A DNA stretch of 8,173 nt from Planctomycetota bacterium. GTDB taxonomy: Bacteria > Planctomycetota > Phycisphaerae > Sedimentisphaerales > Anaerobacaceae. Both the position numbers and the translations under genes were made by a program. The notes beneath the pieces are model-generated. The model saw nothing but the letters and a program-made list of their open reading frames with translations. It was not told the origin of the DNA and made no database searches. The stretch lies in the NCBI GenBank assembly GCA_022567055.1, contig JADFHU010000215.1, forward strand, positions 1-8,173, written 5' to 3'. Shown one piece after another: positions 4,809 through 8,173 of this stretch; within the stretch, counting starts at the first letter, position 1; each line of letters starts with the position of its first letter.

Positions 4809-6332
4809 ATGAAGTTTGATATCAGTGAAATCAGTGGGATTCTTAAGAAAGAAATCCAGCAGTATGAGTCCAAACTCGATGTCGCCAAGGTCGGCCGGGT
4901 GGTTGAGGTGGGCGATGGCATCGCCCGCATTTACGGCCTGGACGAGGCCATGGCGGGGGAGATGTTGCTGTTTGGAGGGGATGTGGTCGGTGAGGTCTTC
5001 AACGTGGAAGAGGATTCCATCGGCGCCGTCATCTACGGTGATTTCACCGAGGTCACAGAGGGCCAGGATGTCCGGGCCAGCGGGCAGCTCATGTCGGTTC
5101 CGGTGGGCGAAGCGCTATTGGGTCGCGTGGTGGATCCGCTGTGTCGTCCTCTCGATGGTGGGCCTCCCTTAAAAACGACCCACCGACGCTTGATTGAATC
5201 GGAAGCGCCGGGCATTGCCCAGCGCCAATCCGTCAGGCAGCCGCTCCAGACCGGCATCAAGAGTATCGATTCGATGATCCCCATCGGTCGGGGTCAACGG
5301 GAGTTGATCATCGGTGACCGCAAGACCGGCAAGACGGCGATCGTTCTCGATGCCATTATCAACCAGAAGAAAGAGAACGTCATCTGTGTCTACGTGGCCG
5401 TGGGACAGAAAAATTCGACCATTGCCGAAGTGGTGGATACCCTGCGTCGTTACGATGCGATGGGCCATACGATCGTCGTTGCCGCACCGGCCGCCGCCAG
5501 CGCCGCCATGCAGTACATCGCGCCCTATGCGGGCTGTGCGATGGCGGAATACTTCATGTACGAGCAACAACGCGATACCCTGTGTGCCTACGACGATCTG
5601 AGCAAACACGCGGTCGCCTACCGACAGCTCAGTCTCTTGCTGCGACGTCCTCCGGGCCGCGAGGCCTATCCGGGTGACATCTTCTATCTACACAGCCGTC
5701 TGCTGGAACGAAGCGTCAAGCTCTCGGACAAGCTAGGGGCCGGTTCTCTGACCGCATTGCCCCTGGTCGAGACCCTGGAAGGTCAGATTGCGGCCTATAT
5801 CCCCACCAACGTCATCTCCATCACCGATGGGCAGATCTATCTGCAAAGAGACCTCTTCCACTCCGGCATCCGGCCGGCGGTGGATGTCGGCGTGAGCGTG
5901 AGTCGGGTGGGTGGCGACGCTCAGGTGAAGGCGGTCCGCAGTGTCGCCGGCAAGCTTCGGCTGGATTTGGCGGCTCACAGAGAGCTGGAAGACTTTGCCC
6001 GCCTGGGGACCGAGTTGGACGCCACTTCCCAGCGGCAGTTGGACCGGGGCTATCGGATGGTCGAGCTGTTGAAGCAGCCGCAATTCTCTCCGCTGACGGT
6101 AGGACAACAGGTCATCACCATCTTGTCCGGGTCTTCGGGGCTACTGGACAGCATCCCGGTGGCACAAGTGGCGCAGTTGGTCACCGACTTCCTGGAGTCG
6201 CTGGCTCGAGACCAGGCCACGCTGATCTCTGAGATCGATGAAACCGGTGTTTTAGGAGACGATTTGTCGCAGAGGATAACCGACGCGCTAAAGCAGTTCA
6301 TCGAAAAGGGCAACTATGGGAGCACTGATTAG
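4809..6332 (+). CDS. atpA: ATP synthase F1 subunit alpha
   Basis: Alpha forms the head hexamer with beta, binds non-catalytic nucleotide and supplies an arginine to the catalytic site. The 507-residue protein is full length for the family. The N-terminal beta-barrel region includes VGRVVEVGDGIARIYGL (about 28-44). The P-loop is GDRKTGKT at 169-176, the same numbering as E. coli, but with Lys at position 172 where Gln is nearly invariant. YVAVGQKNSTIAEVV follows. The arginine finger is R366 in SVSRVGGDAQ, followed by AGKLRLDLAAHRELEDFARLG. The C-terminal helical domain is intact to the TAG at 6330-6332. No strong ribosome binding site precedes the ATG at 4809, so coupling to atpH 9 nt upstream is likely. 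atpG begins 13 nt downstream. Confidence 0.98.
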   Translation: MKFDISEISGILKKEIQQYESKLDVAKVGRVVEVGDGIARIYGLDEAMAGEMLLFGGDVVGEVFNVEEDSIGAVIYGDFTEVTEGQDVRASGQLMSVPVGEALLGRVVDPLCRPLDGGPPLKTTHRRLIESEAPGIAQRQSVRQPLQTGIKSIDSMIPIGRGQRELIIGDRKTGKTAIVLDAIINQKKENVICVYVAVGQKNSTIAEVVDTLRRYDAMGHTIVVAAPAAASAAMQYIAPYAGCAMAEYFMYEQQRDTLCAYDDLSKHAVAYRQLSLLLRRPPGREAYPGDIFYLHSRLLERSVKLSDKLGAGSLTALPLVETLEGQIAAYIPTNVISITDGQIYLQRDLFHSGIRPAVDVGVSVSRVGGDAQVKAVRSVAGKLRLDLAAHRELEDFARLGTELDATSQRQLDRGYRMVELLKQPQFSPLTVGQQVITILSGSSGLLDSIPVAQVAQLVTDFLESLARDQATLISEIDETGVLGDDLSQRITDALKQFIEKGNYGSTD

Positions 6333-6345
6333 CCACTAGTCGATT

Positions 6346-7239
6346 ATGGCCTCCACCCGCCAGATATTAAACCGGCGTAACGCCGTCGGCAGCATCGCCC
6401 GCGTCACGCGTACCCTCGAGATGATTTCGACGGCGCGCTACAAGAAGTACTCCGGCAAGCGGCCTGCGATCGTGGACTTCCACGATGCCTTGACGACGGC
6501 GGCCGTGCTGCTCTCGACCGCGCCCAAGCCCATCGACCACCCGCTACTGCGGGAAAACCGGGCCGGACGCCGGGCGATCGTGGCGATCGGGTCCCGCAAG
6601 GGCCTCTGTGGGTCTTACAATGTGCAAGTGAGTCGACTCGTTCACGTCCATGTGCAGCAGGCCGAATCTCGCGGGGAGCCGCTCGATGTCTACACGCCCG
6701 AGTGTCGCTTGGAGGGGCTCCTCCGCCACCAGGGTGTGCCCATCCAGGAGGTCTTCGCGGATCTCGATGAGTTGCCGACCTCAGAGCAGACCACACGCCT
6801 GGCCGATCACTTTGTCGGCCAGTACCGGGCAGGGGAACTGGACCAACTGGGCATCGTCTATATGCGCTACTTCTCGACCTCCAGTCAGAAGGCCCAAACC
6901 ATGACGATCTTGCCCTTCGGGGATCTCGTCGACGACTTGGTGACGCGTGCCAAGGTGGCGTGGCCCTGGGCCTTGGCGCTGGAGGACTTCGAGGTCTCAC
7001 CCCCGGTGGACGAAATGATCGAAGAACTCGTGCGAAAACTCATGCACCATTCGATATTGAACTGTTTCTTAGATGCGGCCCTGAGCGAGCACCTGGCTCG
7101 CATGGTGGCCATGCGAAATGCTACAGAAAGCGCAGATGAGATGATTAAAGATTTGACAGGCGCGTACAACCGTGCTCGACAGGAACAGATTACCGGTGAA
7201 CTCCTCGATATCGTCAGTGGATCGGAGGCGATGGCATGA
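6346..7239 (+). CDS. atpG: ATP synthase F1 subunit gamma
   Basis: Gamma is the central shaft whose rotation drives the catalytic cycle in the head. The 297-residue product has the N-terminal helix with RRNAVGSIARVTRTLEM and ISTARYKK (10-34), a central Rossmann-like domain with GLCGSYN at 86-92, and the C-terminal shaft helix beginning MRNATESADEMI at 256, then YNRARQEQITGELLDIVSG. GLCGSYN lies about ten residues later than its E. coli counterpart, so the first part carries a small insertion. The sequence is divergent in the middle; the two terminal helices are the conserved parts and make the identification firm. Its TGA overlaps the atpD start codon in an ATGA arrangement. GGAGG at 7224-7228 near its 3' end serves atpD. 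Confidence 0.96.
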   Translation: MASTRQILNRRNAVGSIARVTRTLEMISTARYKKYSGKRPAIVDFHDALTTAAVLLSTAPKPIDHPLLRENRAGRRAIVAIGSRKGLCGSYNVQVSRLVHVHVQQAESRGEPLDVYTPECRLEGLLRHQGVPIQEVFADLDELPTSEQTTRLADHFVGQYRAGELDQLGIVYMRYFSTSSQKAQTMTILPFGDLVDDLVTRAKVAWPWALALEDFEVSPPVDEMIEELVRKLMHHSILNCFLDAALSEHLARMVAMRNATESADEMIKDLTGAYNRARQEQITGELLDIVSGSEAMA

Positions 7240-8165
7240 ACAAAGGCAAGCTCGTCCAGATCATTGGCAGTGTCTTTGATGTGCGATTTTCGCCCGAGCA
7301 GGTCCCTTCCCTCTACAACGCCTTGGAGATTCCCTACGAGAAAGAAGGCGAGTCCAAGACATTGATCGGCGAGGTTCAACAGCATCTGGGGGGCGGCAGG
7401 GTCAGAGCGGTCTCCCTGGGTAGCACCTTGGGCCTACGGCGCGGGCTGGAGGTCTTCGACACCGGCGGATCTCTGACGGTACCGGTGGGTGACGAGACCC
7501 TGGGCCGAGTGCTGAACCTCTTCGGTGAGGCGATCGACGACGGCGAACCCCTGATCGGCAAGATCCGTAAGCCCATCCATCGCGAGCCGCCCAAGCTGGT
7601 CGACCTCACCGCCAAGAGTGAGATGTTTGAGACCGGCATCAAGGTGGTCGATCTGCTCTGTCCCTTCGTCCGCGGCGGTAAGACCGGTCTCTTTGGCGGC
7701 GCCGGCGTGGGGAAAACCGTGATCATCCAGGAACTCATCGCACGGATTGCGACCCGACATGGCGGCAACTCCGTCTTTGCCGGCGTGGGGGAACGGACGC
7801 GCGAGGGCAACGACCTCTGGGTGGAGATGAAGGAAACGCCGGTGACCGGCGAGGATGACACCGTACTGGACCACACCGCGCTGATCTTCGGTCAGATGAA
7901 TGAGCCGCCCGGCGCCCGCTTGCGGGTCGCATTGTCTGCACTGACCATTGCCGAACACTTCCGTGAAAGCGGTGTGGGGGACATCTTGCTCTTCATCGAC
8001 AACATTTTCCGCTTCTCTCAGGCGGGGTCCGAGGTATCGGCGCTGCTCGGGCGTATCCCCTCGGCGGTCGGGTATCAGCCGACCTTGAGCACCGAGATGG
8101 GTGAGTTGCAGGAACGGATCGCCTCGACCAAGCAGGGCTCCATTACCTCGGTTCAGGCGGTCTAG
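7236..8165 (+). CDS. atpD: ATP synthase F1 subunit beta, interrupted by premature TAG
   Basis: Beta carries the catalytic sites that make or hydrolyse ATP. The reading frame gives 309 residues: the N-terminal barrel, then the nucleotide-binding domain with P-loop GGAGVGKT at 154-161 (K160), catalytic E186 in GERTREGND, Walker B Asp D255 in LLFIDNIFRF, and GRIPSAVGYQPTLSTEMGELQERI. It then reads ITSVQAV followed by TAG at 8163-8165 and then Val-Pro. The family reads SVQAVYVPADD here, so the stop replaces a conserved Tyr by a single base change in its third position. Normal beta subunits have about 460-480 residues; the missing part would include the rest of the catalytic domain and the C-terminal DELSEED region. 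The window ends 8 nt later, so the continuation cannot be seen. The ATG overlaps the atpG stop and has GGAGG 7 nt upstream. Confidence 0.95.
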   Translation: MNKGKLVQIIGSVFDVRFSPEQVPSLYNALEIPYEKEGESKTLIGEVQQHLGGGRVRAVSLGSTLGLRRGLEVFDTGGSLTVPVGDETLGRVLNLFGEAIDDGEPLIGKIRKPIHREPPKLVDLTAKSEMFETGIKVVDLLCPFVRGGKTGLFGGAGVGKTVIIQELIARIATRHGGNSVFAGVGERTREGNDLWVEMKETPVTGEDDTVLDHTALIFGQMNEPPGARLRVALSALTIAEHFRESGVGDILLFIDNIFRFSQAGSEVSALLGRIPSAVGYQPTLSTEMGELQERIASTKQGSITSVQAV

Positions 8166-8173
8166 GTCCCGGC

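Noticed and set aside
5169..5609. 146-codon minus-strand frame within atpA
   Set aside because: Antisense shadow of a strongly conserved coding region, with no independent signals.

Overview
The window carries most of a bacterial F-type (F1Fo) ATP synthase operon, in the classical order I-B-E-F-H-A-G-D, all on the + strand. It is preceded by a beta-hydroxyacid dehydrogenase gene and, divergently, by a partial membrane-protein gene. The genes look moderately GC-rich and mostly start with ATG. Subunit b has an apparent cleavable signal peptide ahead of its membrane anchor. The gamma and a subunits resemble those I associate with Nitrospira-type or planctomycete-like Gram-negative bacteria. A Nitrospirota-like source is my best guess, but it rests on impression, not a database search.

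Layout. Positions 1-776 (- strand): a four-helix membrane protein of unknown function, running off the left edge. Positions 777-929: an unusual octanucleotide array, ten GGTC-headed units at an exact 8-bp period followed by five units of the reverse complement, able to fold back on itself. Positions 1023-1931: an NAD(P)-dependent dehydrogenase of the 3-hydroxyisobutyrate dehydrogenase family; its 3' end overlaps the short AtpZ/AtpI gene (1903-2154) by 29 nt. Positions 2155-2506: a 352-nt non-coding, AT-richer leader with inverted repeats and a good sigma70-like promoter candidate (TTGATC-17-TCTAAT). Positions 2507-8165: atpB, atpE, atpF, atpH, atpA, atpG and atpD, tightly spaced or overlapping. 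The epsilon gene (atpC), if present, lies beyond the right edge.

How the genes work together. Subunits a (atpB), b (atpF) and c (atpE) form the membrane ion channel and rotor. Delta (atpH), alpha (atpA), gamma (atpG) and beta (atpD) form the stator link, nucleotide-binding head and central shaft. AtpZ/AtpI is a small membrane protein usually linked to c-ring assembly or ion supply. The c subunit has the single carboxylate but not the Na+-ligand residues, so H+ coupling is inferred.

Two lesions stand out. atpB is broken by an apparent one-base deletion in a T run (2801-2804). atpD has an in-frame TAG at 8163-8165 where the family has a conserved Tyr, about two thirds of the way through. The other five subunit genes are intact. 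Either the assembly contains errors, or this is a decaying (perhaps second) ATP synthase locus. The sequence alone cannot decide. I see no evidence of a wholly new system; the repeat array, the duplicated N-terminus of subunit c, the long internal leader and the lesions are the points worth checking.
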